64,000 nucleotides of DNA from Actinomycetes bacterium. Its GTDB lineage: Bacteria; Actinomycetota; Acidimicrobiia; Acidimicrobiales; Acidimicrobiaceae. Shown piece after piece: positions 47,954-57,652 of this stretch. Both the position numbers and the translations under genes were made by a program. The notes beneath the pieces were generated by a model. It did not search any database, was not told the origin of the DNA, and saw only the letters and a list, made by a program, of their open reading frames with translations. Every line of letters begins with the position of its first letter. The stretch's first letter is position 1. The stretch is taken from positions 18,410 to 82,409 of the forward strand of contig JAKCDL010000010.1 of the NCBI GenBank assembly GCA_021841935.1, written 5' to 3'.

Positions 47954-50284
47954 ATGACTACTCATAAGTTACTCGGCATGAACCGTAACGAACTTGAGAG
48001 AAAAATTGTTTTTTCTTTCATTATTGACTTCACGTTACGCTCAAATGATATTGCGGACGTCAGCTATTGGCAAAATTTTGGTAAAGATCCTCGGTGCGAA
48101 ATAATTGGCATCATTGAGGAGTCTCACATACGGTCGAAGAGCTGGGATTTTGAATGCGTTGAAGCGCAAGAATCTTTGGCTTTGCAGTACGATCAGGCGG
48201 CGAAGGTTGCTCAGGGTGAGATCCTGTTGATGCTAGATGCCAGTGTCCGGGTCCCACTTTCATTCATCGACCGGCTTATTGAAATCTTTGACGACCCCAA
48301 TCTCAAAGTGGTGCGAAGCCGAATAGATCGGATAGTCGAGCCAAAGGGAGTATCTAAAGCTCTCAACGTTGCGACCTCAGAACTCCTACATAGCAGGGTG
48401 CAACTAGGAGGCAATGACGACAGTTTGTCTCCTTACAGCTTTTTGCAAGAGATTCTTTTGGCAGTTCGTCGCGAAGACTTCTCGAAAGTTGGTGGATTTA
48501 GGGTTTTGGCGAACGGGTATGGTGCGAGTGGAAGGCTCGCAATGAAGATCTCCGAGTTAGAAGGGTCAAAGCAACTTGACCTTAGCGACCTGGAGCTTCG
48601 TCGTCCAGCCTTTAAAGGAATTAGAGAAGTTAGAAACTCGATTCGCTCTGCGTCAAGAGAGCTCGGATATCTACAGCGAAGAATACCAGAATTTGCTACT
48701 AGTTCCAGGATTATTTGGAGAACTTTGTCAGCAGCTCTGGCCATCACGGGATTTTGTTTGGCTTTGCTGAACCCAAATCTCGAAACCACCGCTATAGGAA
48801 TCAGCCTCGCGACCATAGTCACAATTGTTGCTATTGTTCGTTCAAGCAAAAGCTCGTTGGTCACCATCAAATCCGAGCCTAAAGGGTTGAAGAGAGTATT
48901 TTTTGCTATTCAACTGCTCTTAGCTCGCTGCTTGGTCCTGGCAATAGAGTTGCCATATTTCTTGGGTAGGTTTATTAGACCAAATCTTGACGAAAGAGTG
49001 CAAGACAAGAAAAGTGGAGAGACCCGTCTGCGGGTTCTAGTTCTCAATTGGCGAGACCGTACGCATCCGAGGTCTGGCGGGGCAGAAAACTACGTGTACC
49101 ACCTCGCTCAACATTGGATAGAGCACGGTATCCAAGTTGGCTGGCTGACACAAAAACCTCGTGGAGGAAAGGCTCATGAGCAAATTGGCGGAATTGAATA
49201 CTTTCGTGTTGGTGGTGCGCTAACTCAATATTTTCTTGTGCCGCTCAAGTATCTCATATCCTTAAGAGGTTCCTATGACGTCATTATTGACTGCGAAAAC
49301 GGAATACCATTCTTCTCTCCCTTCTTTTCAAGGCTCCCAAAAATTCTTCTCGTTCATCATGTACATCAGGAGATATTTCGCCGTGAACTACCGACGCCCT
49401 TCCGACAAATAGCAATGGCGCTCGAAGCCAAGCTGATGCCACTCGCTTATCGAAATGTGGAAGTTGTCGCCGTTGCAAACCAGGTGAAGAAAGACCTCAT
49501 GGACATTGGCTTTGACGCAGAAAGAATCTCCGTAGTAAAAAATGGAGTGCACCTGCCTGAAAGGGGCATATCGTCTCCAGGTCCCATTCCTTCCTTGCTT
49601 TGCCTTGGACGACTTGTCCCGCAAAAGTCAGTTGATGTTTTGATTCGGTCAGTCCCGAAGATGATTAGTGAGTTAGGTGACATAACCATTAACGTCGTTG
49701 GACAGGGACCTGAAAGATTACGTCTGGAACGACTAGCCCTTTCCCTGGGCGTGGCATCTAATGTCCACTTCCATGGACACGTTAGCAACGAAGAGCTTAA
49801 TCGCCTTTCTGCCGAGGCATGGATTTCGGTTTGTCCGAGTGCGTATGAGGGCTGGGGATTGGTATGCATGGAGGCTAGCGCTAGGGGCATACCTGTCGTA
49901 GCTTCAAACGTACCCGGCTTGCGGGAGTCGGTTAGGGATGGGGAGACCGGAGTTCTCTTTCCTTACGGAGACCATGAGAAACTGGCCACGACGTTGATAG
50001 AACTGATTAACGACGACAAAACTCGTAAATCTTTAGGTTTAGCTGGAAAGCGTTGGGCGTCCATGCACTCATGGAGTACCAGTGCAGATCTCTTCGAGAG
50101 ACTGCTATTCGATATTTCGGGTCTGCAGAAAACTGTGGGCATTGAAATAAGCCGTAGAGTCATTGTCGACTTTCGATCCCCACAAGGAGAGAGTCAAGTT
50201 GGCGGCTACGACAGGGAGTCTATCGATCTCAATATCGACGGATCTCCTTATGATCCATTCGAAAAAACTAGCGAATTGTGGTGA
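47954..50284 (+). CDS. Bifunctional glycosyltransferase: GT2-like domain, membrane helices, GT4 domain
   Basis: This 776-residue protein has three parts. Residues about 20-230 resemble a GT2 domain (AAKVAQGEILLMLDASVRVP, VRREDFSKVGGF), though the canonical DxD is weak (LDAS). Residues about 256-340 contain three hydrophobic helices. Residues about 357-735 are a GT4 domain: LVLNWRDRTHPRSGGAENYVYHLA, LLCLGRLVPQKSVDVLI, and the donor loop CPSAYEGWGLVCMEASARGIPVVAS with its E-x7-E. A single chain could thus add two sugars, or the first part could serve as a scaffold. It is followed after 7 bases by a DPM-like GT2. Confidence 0.75.
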   Translation: MTTHKLLGMNRNELERKIVFSFIIDFTLRSNDIADVSYWQNFGKDPRCEIIGIIEESHIRSKSWDFECVEAQESLALQYDQAAKVAQGEILLMLDASVRVPLSFIDRLIEIFDDPNLKVVRSRIDRIVEPKGVSKALNVATSELLHSRVQLGGNDDSLSPYSFLQEILLAVRREDFSKVGGFRVLANGYGASGRLAMKISELEGSKQLDLSDLELRRPAFKGIREVRNSIRSASRELGYLQRRIPEFATSSRIIWRTLSAALAITGFCLALLNPNLETTAIGISLATIVTIVAIVRSSKSSLVTIKSEPKGLKRVFFAIQLLLARCLVLAIELPYFLGRFIRPNLDERVQDKKSGETRLRVLVLNWRDRTHPRSGGAENYVYHLAQHWIEHGIQVGWLTQKPRGGKAHEQIGGIEYFRVGGALTQYFLVPLKYLISLRGSYDVIIDCENGIPFFSPFFSRLPKILLVHHVHQEIFRRELPTPFRQIAMALEAKLMPLAYRNVEVVAVANQVKKDLMDIGFDAERISVVKNGVHLPERGISSPGPIPSLLCLGRLVPQKSVDVLIRSVPKMISELGDITINVVGQGPERLRLERLALSLGVASNVHFHGHVSNEELNRLSAEAWISVCPSAYEGWGLVCMEASARGIPVVASNVPGLRESVRDGETGVLFPYGDHEKLATTLIELINDDKTRKSLGLAGKRWASMHSWSTSADLFERLLFDISGLQKTVGIEISRRVIVDFRSPQGESQVGGYDRESIDLNIDGSPYDPFEKTSELW

Positions 50285-50291
50285 ATAAATA

Positions 50292-51059
50292 ATGCCAGTA
50301 ATTGATATGACATTAACCCTAGTAGTCCCAGTATTCAATGAAGAAATTCGTGTTTCAGAGTCATTTGATGCCCTCTTCGATTACGTGGCAGATTGGAACT
50401 GGGGAAGTAGATTGGTCTTCGTTGACGACGGAAGCACGGATCGCACCGTTGCCGTATTACGCGAGAAGATCGAATCTAAGGATCTTAATTTTGCGTCGGT
50501 AATCGAACGGCCCCACCTAGGTAAAGGTGCATCAGTTCGATGGGGTCTAAAAACAGCAGGTACTGACATCGCTGCTTTTTGCGACGTCGATTTAGCGACA
50601 CCTTTAGACGAATTAGATCGAATTATTCAACGCAGTGTCGAAATAGAGGGCTTGGCAATAGGATCGCGTTCCATTCCTGGTTCAAATGTTGTTCAAAGAG
50701 AGAGTATCAAGCGTGAAATTGCTGGGAGGGCATTCAATCGCCTTGTACAAATTCTCGCATGCCCTGGTATTTACGATACTCAATGTGGTGCAAAAGCAGC
50801 ACCAGTTGGTGTCTGGCGACTTGTATTGAATGATTCTGTAGAAGACGGGTTCGCATGGGATGTTGAGGTTGTATCAAGGGCTCTTTATGAGGGAATTAAG
50901 GTATCAGAGATGCCAATTAGGTGGTCTCATGATAACCGATCTCGCGTAAATGTACTTTCCGATGGACTCAAGATGACGCGAGCCATTTTTCGAATGCGAT
51001 CGCAGCAGATTATTCGTCGAGATCTTAGATCCGGTACCCGATCGACTGAGATTCTGTAA
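50292..51059 (+). CDS. GT2 polyprenyl-phosphate sugar synthase-like (DPM/ALG5 type)
   Basis: This 255-residue protein has LTLVVPVFNEEIRV, RLVFVDDGSTDRTV, GKGASVRWGLKTAGTDIAAFCDVDLATPL (DxD) and GSRSIPGSNV. These are the motifs of dolichol/polyprenyl-phosphate mannose or glucose synthases. No C-terminal membrane helices, so it is the short, soluble form. Such enzymes charge a polyprenyl phosphate with one sugar, which GT-C enzymes then use outside the membrane; this fits the 1299-residue GT-C protein nearby. The start is ATG 7 bases after the GT2-GT4 gene, so they are co-transcribed. Confidence 0.8.
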   Translation: MPVIDMTLTLVVPVFNEEIRVSESFDALFDYVADWNWGSRLVFVDDGSTDRTVAVLREKIESKDLNFASVIERPHLGKGASVRWGLKTAGTDIAAFCDVDLATPLDELDRIIQRSVEIEGLAIGSRSIPGSNVVQRESIKREIAGRAFNRLVQILACPGIYDTQCGAKAAPVGVWRLVLNDSVEDGFAWDVEVVSRALYEGIKVSEMPIRWSHDNRSRVNVLSDGLKMTRAIFRMRSQQIIRRDLRSGTRSTEIL

Positions 51060-51270
51060 TTCGAACTCTAACTCAACTGCATTGATTGAGATACGTCTGA
51101 TCGATGTATGGAAAATTCGCCCGCAATGCCCTTACTCCGTAACGAACGAATAGGGGCATTGTTGACGAGAGGCGAAATCGGCTTTGGGTATTTCTATCTG
51201 CGCTAGCATTTTCTTGGCGTATTCGCTAATACACACATTGTTACTTTTTGGAATTAGGATAGGGGAGTAA

Positions 51271-52725
51271 GTGTCAAATAGCTTCGTGCGATGGTTTGTA
51301 GCTGTTGTGACTGGGCTCCTCATTGTAGGTTCAATAGCTTTCGGTGTCAGGCTCGTCATGCCTGCTACAGCTCCTTCGGTTTTGCAGCCCCAACTTGCAA
51401 CGGTCGCGCGAACAAGTTTTCAAAAAGCCGTTAACGTTACGGGTACGGTCGTACCTGTAACTGAAGCGGTGGTTGGCTTTCATGCTGGAGGAACCATATC
51501 CTCTATAAACGTGAAAGTAGGTGAGAATGTAACTTCAGGCACCGTCCTCGCAACTTTGGCGGATCCAAATGGTGCAAACTCTGTGGCTCAAGCGCAAGCG
51601 AATCTTCAAAATGCGCAAGCTCAACTCGCGAGTGCCCAAAATCCATCAAATCCTGGGCAAATTGCCCAATTGCAAACGGCTTTAACGGATGCCCAAAGTA
51701 ATCTCTCGCAAACACAATCGACAGTCCAAAGCATAAATAGTAGCGACGCGCAACGAATTCAAGAACAACAAACTTTGGTAAACACGGCGCAGACCAACTA
51801 CACAAATGGCGGATGTGCAAGCCAACCGACATCCTCTAATTGCTTGTCGTTACAAAGCTCTCTTACAGCTGCCCAGCAGGTGCTCGCTGACTTGCAGACG
51901 GCTCAGTCAAAAGACAGCGCGAACGGTCAGTTACAGGTCGCGCATGCACAAGCAACAGTAGATGCAGCCCAAGCGGCGCTTACTGCGGCCTCTACTCCCG
52001 ACCCTAATGCTGTCGCAGCTGCTCAAGCCAAAGTGAGCGGTGCCCAGTCTGCTCTCGCAAATGCGAGTGCTATTGCGGCCGAGGCAAATCTTGTCTCGCC
52101 AATTAACGGGACCGTCTTACAGATCAATGGCAATGTAGGAGACGTAGTCTCAGGGGGTCAACCTACCTCCGTCGCACTTCCAGGTATTTCTGCTCCAGCA
52201 TCCGCCCTTGCCTCATCTTCGGGGGGAACGGGCAGCGGGGGACTTCCATTTATAGTCATTGGAACTCCCAATGACTTAGCGGTTGCGTTCTCGTTTCCTG
52301 CATCCGATCTTGGTACAGTCTCTGTTGGAAACTCCGCTGCAGTCACGGGCGCACCAACCAACTTTGCGTCAATCGATGGCTCAGTCATCGGGGTGTCACA
52401 AGATACTGTTGTCTTGGGTGGTGTTCCGTCCTACTACGCAACAATGTCCCTGAAGAGCGCTGGAAGCCTGAAAGCGGGGGAGACTCTAGATGTATCGGTA
52501 ACTTCATCTCTGCTTAAAAATGTCCTATCCGTACCAAGTTCTGCAGTGTATCAACTCGGTGGGTCCCCCTATGTTGATGTCTGGAATGGGAAGCAGGGTG
52601 TACCTACGCCGATTACTGTTGGTGTTCAAGGGACAAGGTTAGTACAAGTTTTAGGCGGTCTTAGAGACGGCCAACAGGTTGTCTTGGTGGCGAATCAAGG
52701 TTTTAGCCAGTTGGTTAATCCATGA
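51271..52725 (+). CDS. Periplasmic adaptor of MacA/HlyD type
   Basis: This 484-residue protein starts at GTG with AGGGGAG four bases upstream. A single N-terminal membrane helix (about 7-28) is followed by a biotinyl/lipoyl-like half (TGTVVPVTEAVVGFHAGGTISSINVKVG). A long coiled-coil hairpin comes next (Gln/Ala-rich AQAQANLQNAQAQLASAQ, about 100-260). Then come the second lipoyl half (EANLVSPINGTVLQINGNVGD), a beta-barrel, and a VLSVPSSAVYQ membrane-proximal domain. This is the standard adaptor layout. The stop overlaps the permease start (ATGA). In a Gram-positive-type cell it may link the permease to the outer envelope or act as a secreted-substrate chaperone. Confidence 0.8.
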   Translation: MSNSFVRWFVAVVTGLLIVGSIAFGVRLVMPATAPSVLQPQLATVARTSFQKAVNVTGTVVPVTEAVVGFHAGGTISSINVKVGENVTSGTVLATLADPNGANSVAQAQANLQNAQAQLASAQNPSNPGQIAQLQTALTDAQSNLSQTQSTVQSINSSDAQRIQEQQTLVNTAQTNYTNGGCASQPTSSNCLSLQSSLTAAQQVLADLQTAQSKDSANGQLQVAHAQATVDAAQAALTAASTPDPNAVAAAQAKVSGAQSALANASAIAAEANLVSPINGTVLQINGNVGDVVSGGQPTSVALPGISAPASALASSSGGTGSGGLPFIVIGTPNDLAVAFSFPASDLGTVSVGNSAAVTGAPTNFASIDGSVIGVSQDTVVLGGVPSYYATMSLKSAGSLKAGETLDVSVTSSLLKNVLSVPSSAVYQLGGSPYVDVWNGKQGVPTPITVGVQGTRLVQVLGGLRDGQQVVLVANQGFSQLVNP

Positions 52726-53975
52726 ACGAAACAACTTCGTCCGAATCAGACATACCTGGCGGTTACGAAACCGCTGCTTCTAGAGACGGTCGGAAGCTAG
52801 TGACAGCCGCATTCTTTGACATTGGGTTTATAACTCTTGCTACTATCATCATGACTCTCGCACTTGCATCAGCAAACATTGTTAACTTGCTTAGCCAAAG
52901 CGATGTTGGTGGTATTTCAAAGACCGCAGTAATGGTTACTTCGATACCGACCTACGCGAACGGTCTGGAATATGGGCTTAACACAAAAAGCATCAGTAGC
53001 GAAGATATAACCGCGCTAAGCAGTCCCGGCGCGATCCCAGCAGCTTCATTTGTAGCCCCCGTTTCACTGTCGACGAGAGTAGTCAGTTACACATACCGTA
53101 GCGATAACACTGTTGAAATTAAAACTACGCCTGCTTATCTTCCTGCATCGGGCTACAAGCTTAAATTGGGCTCTTTTCTTTCATATGCTAACGTTAGCCT
53201 CAATCAAGATGTGGTAGTTATCGGATCTTCGGTTGAGAAGGGCTTGTTTGGAACGAGTGATCCAATTGGACAAAGTGTCTCCATCGGAGGAGGGAGCTAT
53301 AAGGTCATCGGTACATTAGCTACCCGAGGGTTTGCGTCTGCACTCGACTTGGACAACGTCATCATTGTTCCTTTGAATTCAGCTAGCTCGGTAACCAGTA
53401 GCTTTAGTGGAGTATCTCAAGTTCTAATTGGTACACGATCGCCGGCACTTGCGCAGCAAGCTGCACAGCAGGCCCAAGCAGAGCTTCTGTCCCTAAATCA
53501 AATTACCGATCCCGCGCAGGCGAACTTCACTATTTTGACCCATGATTCGTTCGTGGGTTCCCAACTTGCCGAGTTGAAAACCTTGAAGAGATCCCTTACT
53601 TTCTTCGCGTTACTTCTGTTCGTCATTTCTGCAGTTCATCTTGCTCGGATTTCTTCGAGGAACACTAGACGGTACGAAAATCAAGGTGAAACTGATGGAG
53701 AGTCCCTTCGAATCGTAGATCTCGCACGAGTGCTAACGATTGGCATTATTGGCGGTGTTGCCGGCGTTGGAATTGGAATTTTCGTCACTCCGTTCCTTAG
53801 GGTTTTAGCTCCCGGAGCACAACTTCTTGGTGGCATTAGTCTCACCGATGCGGGTTTGACACTGCTCATAGCCACTAGTTTTGCGATTGCATCATTATTT
53901 CCAGCTGCAATCGGATTTATACGTCAAGGCGGTAGTAAGGATTCTAGATTAAGTCCCACCGCTCGAGAAGAATAG
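52722..53975 (+). CDS. MacB/FtsX-like permease without ATPase
   Basis: This 417-residue protein has the one-plus-three helix topology of FtsX/MacB: helix 1 at about 30-52, a large extracytoplasmic core (QDVVVIGSSVEKGLFGTSDPIGQSVSIGG, VIGTLATRGFAS), then helices at about 290-308, 336-360 and 378-400. The family normally pairs with an ABC ATPase, none of which lies in this operon or elsewhere in the window apart from the import ATPase. It overlaps the adaptor gene by four bases and precedes cysQ by 18 bases. An orphan ATPase elsewhere would have to serve it. Confidence 0.75.
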   Translation: MNETTSSESDIPGGYETAASRDGRKLVTAAFFDIGFITLATIIMTLALASANIVNLLSQSDVGGISKTAVMVTSIPTYANGLEYGLNTKSISSEDITALSSPGAIPAASFVAPVSLSTRVVSYTYRSDNTVEIKTTPAYLPASGYKLKLGSFLSYANVSLNQDVVVIGSSVEKGLFGTSDPIGQSVSIGGGSYKVIGTLATRGFASALDLDNVIIVPLNSASSVTSSFSGVSQVLIGTRSPALAQQAAQQAQAELLSLNQITDPAQANFTILTHDSFVGSQLAELKTLKRSLTFFALLLFVISAVHLARISSRNTRRYENQGETDGESLRIVDLARVLTIGIIGGVAGVGIGIFVTPFLRVLAPGAQLLGGISLTDAGLTLLIATSFAIASLFPAAIGFIRQGGSKDSRLSPTAREE

Positions 53976-53993
53976 AAGGAGATTGATTAAGTT

Positions 53994-54836
53994 TTGAGTG
54001 GAGATTTCCAAGAAACGAATGTCCAACCGTACGCAGGAATGGAAGACACGTCCGAAGATGCGCGACTTGCTGCAGAAATTGCGGAGAGTGCTGGACGGTT
54101 ATTAATTGAGTTGAGAGAGCAAGCATTCCGGGGAGAATATGATCCACGTGAACTTGGTAAGATTGGCGATTCGTCCTCTGATCTTTTCATCCGTCAACAA
54201 CTTGAGCAACTTCGTCCGGATGACGCCATTCTTTCTGAAGAGGAACTTAAGAGTGATCTCCGACGCCATTCGGTAGATCGTGTTTGGATCGTTGATCCAC
54301 TAGATGGAACCCGTGAGTTTGGTATGACGGGGCGAGTCGATTGGGCGGTCCATGTAGCGCTTTGGGATCGTCGAGCCGATTCAATCGACGGTAGGCCGGG
54401 CGATCTTGTGGCCGGAGCTGTGGCGCTTCCCGCACAAGGTGTGACTTTGGAAACATCGTATGCGAAAAGAACGCAATTTGATGATAAGCGGCGGCCTATC
54501 ATCTTGGTAAGTCAAAGTCGGCCACCCGCATGGGCGGAATACGTTGCGACGGCTATTGATGGCGTTCTAGTTGGTATGGGATCAGCTGGAGCTAAATGCG
54601 CTGAAGTTATTCTCGGCAGAGCTGATGCCTACCTTCATGCGGGTGGGCAGTACGAATGGGACTCTGCCGCTCCTGCGATTGTTGCACGCAAGGCCGGATT
54701 GCACGTCTCACGCATAGACGGCACACCGCTCACTTACAATCATGAAGATCCCTACAGTCCTGATCTCGCAATCTGTCGTACAGACCTGTGGCCGAAGATA
54801 TTTTCTGCACTTTTAGAAGGTGGTGCTCTTGAATAA
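53994..54836 (+). CDS. cysQ: 3'(2'),5'-bisphosphate nucleotidase, CysQ-like
   Basis: This 280-residue protein starts at TTG; GAAGGAG lies 12 bases upstream. It belongs to the inositol-monophosphatase-like superfamily with SEEE (metal site 1), DPLDGTREF at about residues 101-109, and the C-terminal [16 protein letters not shown]. The sequence style is actinobacterial CysQ. It converts PAP, the by-product of sulfotransferases, to AMP; this needs Mg2+. Its place between export genes and the sulfate-activating genes supports a role in a sulfation pathway. Inositol phosphate activity is also possible. Confidence 0.8.
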   Translation: MSGDFQETNVQPYAGMEDTSEDARLAAEIAESAGRLLIELREQAFRGEYDPRELGKIGDSSSDLFIRQQLEQLRPDDAILSEEELKSDLRRHSVDRVWIVDPLDGTREFGMTGRVDWAVHVALWDRRADSIDGRPGDLVAGAVALPAQGVTLETSYAKRTQFDDKRRPIILVSQSRPPAWAEYVATAIDGVLVGMGSAGAKCAEVILGRADAYLHAGGQYEWDSAAPAIVARKAGLHVSRIDGTPLTYNHEDPYSPDLAICRTDLWPKIFSALLEGGALE

Positions 54837-55737
54837 GTCGAAACCTCGTCATCTGCAACAGCTTGTGGACGAAAGCATTTTTATCTTTCGTGAAGCAGTT
54901 TCGGAAGCGGAAAGACCTGTTTTACTGTATTCAATCGGTAAAGATTCATCAGTCTTGTTGAATCTTGCGCTCAAGGCCTTTGCTCCTGGAAAGCCTCCCT
55001 TTCCGTTGCTGCACGTCGATACCACGTGGAAGTTCAAGGCTATGTATGCCTTTCGCGACGATTTGGCGAAGCGCTACGAAATGGATCTAATTGTCCACCA
55101 AAACCCTTATTGTCTAGAGAACAATATCAACCCTTTCGATCACGGATCGGCACGTCATACTGAACTTTGGAAGACGGATGGTCTCATCCAAGCTCTCCAA
55201 CAACACAAGTTCGATGTTGCATTTGGTGGTGCGCGTCGGGATGAGGAGCGATCTCGTGCGAAGGAGCGAGTCTTCTCCGTGCGTTCTCCATCACAAGGAT
55301 GGGATCCCAAACAACAGCGTCCAGAGCTCTGGAATACCTACAACAACAAACTAGCGCAAGGTCAAAGTATTAGGGTTTTTCCACTTTCCAATTGGACTGA
55401 GTTAGACATTTGGCAATACATAGCTATCGAAGAGATAGATATTGTGCCACTATACTTTGCGGCACCGCGCCCCGTCGTCGACCGCGATGGTTTAATAATT
55501 ATGGTCGACGACGATCGGTTTAGATTCTTGCCTGATGAAAAGCCTGAAATTAGAAGCGTACGTTTTAGGACATTAGGTTGCTATCCACTATCAGGCGCCA
55601 TCGAGTCCAACGCCACGTCGATCAATGACATAATTCGTGAGCTCGAGACAGGTACAACGTCAGAACGACAAGGGCGTGTGATCGACAAAGATGGTATTGC
55701 ATCGATGGAACGGAAGCGTCAGCGAGGTTATTTTTAG
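54829..55737 (+). CDS. cysD: Sulfate adenylyltransferase subunit 2 (CysD)
   Basis: The frame is open from a GTG at 54820, but TTG at 54829 has AGAAGG eight bases upstream and overlaps the cysQ end; I prefer it (302 residues). The PP-loop [10 protein letters not shown] lies near residue 35-44. [12 protein letters not shown], the [18 protein letters not shown] block and a conserved C-terminal [11 protein letters not shown] are all typical of CysD. It uses ATP and sulfate to make APS with the CysN GTPase. Operon member; cysNC follows after two bases. Confidence 0.92.
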   Translation: MNKSKPRHLQQLVDESIFIFREAVSEAERPVLLYSIGKDSSVLLNLALKAFAPGKPPFPLLHVDTTWKFKAMYAFRDDLAKRYEMDLIVHQNPYCLENNINPFDHGSARHTELWKTDGLIQALQQHKFDVAFGGARRDEERSRAKERVFSVRSPSQGWDPKQQRPELWNTYNNKLAQGQSIRVFPLSNWTELDIWQYIAIEEIDIVPLYFAAPRPVVDRDGLIIMVDDDRFRFLPDEKPEIRSVRFRTLGCYPLSGAIESNATSINDIIRELETGTTSERQGRVIDKDGIASMERKRQRGYF

Positions 55738-55739
55738 AT

Positions 55740-57641
55740 ATGTCAAGCTCTCATAATGACTCCGGAATTTCTGGTTTAGTTAGCGGCTCTGAAGATTTGG
55801 GGCTCCTTAGATTTCTCACTTGTGGAAGTGTGGATGATGGTAAATCCACACTTATTGGTCGCCTTTTATACGATAGGAAGCTAGTTTACGACGACGTCGT
55901 GGATCAGCTGCGCGAGGAGTCAAAGAGATTTGGGACACAAGGAGATGAGATCGATTTCGCACTTCTTGTTGACGGATTAGAAGCTGAGCGCGAACAAGGT
56001 ATAACAATTGATGTCGCATATCGTTACTTTTCAACAGACCGCCGCCGATTTATGGTCGCCGATACTCCCGGACATGAGCAGTACACAAGGAATATGGTTA
56101 CCGGTGCATCAAATGCCGATGTTGCACTAATTCTCGTTGACGCGAGCAAAGGGGTTCGACTTCAGACTAGGCGTCACAGCTTTATAGTAAACCTGCTCGA
56201 CTTGGAGCATGTCGTTCTAGTTGTAAACAAGATGGATCTTGTGGACTATTCGCAAAGTCGATTCAATGGTATAGTCGACGAGTACCGCCTATTTGCCGAT
56301 GGAATCGGATTAAAGTCAGTTACCGAAATTCCGGTCTCGGCACTCCGTAGCGATAACCTTACGTATCGTAGTACTAATATGAGTTGGTTCGACGGACCAA
56401 GCTTATTGGAATACCTAGAAACGGTTGAGGTCTCTAACCGAAGCGTGCTTAGACCAAGTAGATTGCCAGTACAAAGGGTGGTTCGCCCAGACTCTGAATT
56501 TCGTGGTTATGCAGGGACAATTGCAACTGGCACCATCAAGGTTGGCGATGAACTTATTGCCGCGCCACGTCGAGATCAATTTAAGGTTACATCGATTCTG
56601 ACTGCTGATGGCGAAGTTGACGAGGCCGAAGCAGGTAGAGCAGTAACTGTGACTATCGACAGTGAAGTTGACATTAGCAGAGGTGATGTTCTAGCAAAGG
56701 CGACAGAACTGCCCCAAAGCTCCGACAGACTCCAGGCAAGCATTGTTTGGATGTCGACATCACCTATGCTTCCCGGAAGACCCTACATAATCAAGATGGG
56801 ACACAAAGTCGCCGTAGCTAGCTTTGAAGCTCCAAGATTCGTTTGGAACGTAACAACACTTGAGCACGTCGCGGCTCGCACACTTGAGCTCAACTCAATT
56901 GGCGTTTGTCACATTGATCTTGATACGGCAGTAGTCTTTGAACCATACGTCGAATCAAAGGCCATGGGGTCATTTATAGTTATCGATCGGGAGACTTTAG
57001 AAACAGTGGCAGCGGGGATGATCCAATTCGGTCTTCGCCGCTCTGAAAATATTCATTGGCACACATTTGAAGTTAACCGCGATACTCGCCGAGAGCTTAT
57101 GGGCCATGACTCTGGAGTTGTCTGGATGACAGGACTGTCCGGTGCAGGCAAGTCCACTATTGCAAACCTGCTCGAGCGCAGACTTGCCTCTTTAGGTGTT
57201 CACACCTACATTCTCGATGGCGACAACGTTCGGCAAGGTTTGAATAAGGATCTCGGTTTCACCGATGCGGATAGGGTTGAAAACATACGTCGAGTGGCCG
57301 AGGTAGCAAAACTAATGGCAGACTCCGGAATCGTTGTGATCGTATCGTTCATCTCTCCATTTCGAGCGGAACGTGAATTCGCCAGACGTATTATGCCCGA
57401 AGGAACGTTTTTTGAAGTCCATGTCGATGTTTCAGTAGCGGTTGCCGAATCAAGAGATCCAAAAGGGCTCTACCTGAAGGCACGCGCCGGGAAATTACCC
57501 AATTTTACTGGAATCGACTCCCCGTACGAGGTGCCAGAGTTTCCCGAAGTGCGCATCAATGCGGCCGAAAGTAGCCCAACAGAGTCAGCGGATATTATCG
57601 TTGCTGCGCTAGTTGAAGCAGGAATAGTTAGAGCATCGTAA
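55740..57641 (+). CDS. cysNC: Bifunctional sulfate adenylyltransferase subunit 1 / APS kinase
   Basis: This 633-residue fusion starts at ATG. The CysN part (about 1-440) is an EF-Tu-like GTPase: P-loop GSVDDGKST at 29-37, DTPGHEQY at about 108, NKMD at about 162, and beta-barrel domains. The CysC part (about 450-633) has its own P-loop GLSGAGKST near 464, ILDGDNVR and VIVSFISPFRAERE. Together with CysD it turns sulfate into PAPS. CysNC fusions are widespread in actinobacteria. The downstream end forms a terminator hairpin. No cysH or sulfite reductase accompanies it, so PAPS here is likely spent on sulfotransferases. Confidence 0.92.
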   Translation: MSSSHNDSGISGLVSGSEDLGLLRFLTCGSVDDGKSTLIGRLLYDRKLVYDDVVDQLREESKRFGTQGDEIDFALLVDGLEAEREQGITIDVAYRYFSTDRRRFMVADTPGHEQYTRNMVTGASNADVALILVDASKGVRLQTRRHSFIVNLLDLEHVVLVVNKMDLVDYSQSRFNGIVDEYRLFADGIGLKSVTEIPVSALRSDNLTYRSTNMSWFDGPSLLEYLETVEVSNRSVLRPSRLPVQRVVRPDSEFRGYAGTIATGTIKVGDELIAAPRRDQFKVTSILTADGEVDEAEAGRAVTVTIDSEVDISRGDVLAKATELPQSSDRLQASIVWMSTSPMLPGRPYIIKMGHKVAVASFEAPRFVWNVTTLEHVAARTLELNSIGVCHIDLDTAVVFEPYVESKAMGSFIVIDRETLETVAAGMIQFGLRRSENIHWHTFEVNRDTRRELMGHDSGVVWMTGLSGAGKSTIANLLERRLASLGVHTYILDGDNVRQGLNKDLGFTDADRVENIRRVAEVAKLMADSGIVVIVSFISPFRAEREFARRIMPEGTFFEVHVDVSVAVAESRDPKGLYLKARAGKLPNFTGIDSPYEVPEFPEVRINAAESSPTESADIIVAALVEAGIVRAS

Positions 57642-57652
57642 GGTGCTCTAAC
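57627..57652 (+). terminator. Rho-independent-like terminator overlapping the cysNC stop
   Basis: GTTAGAGCA (57627-57635) pairs exactly with TGCTCTAAC (57644-57652). The stop codon TAA (57639-57641) is in the loop, and CTCTTAT follows. It closes the export/PAPS operon. Confidence 0.65.
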
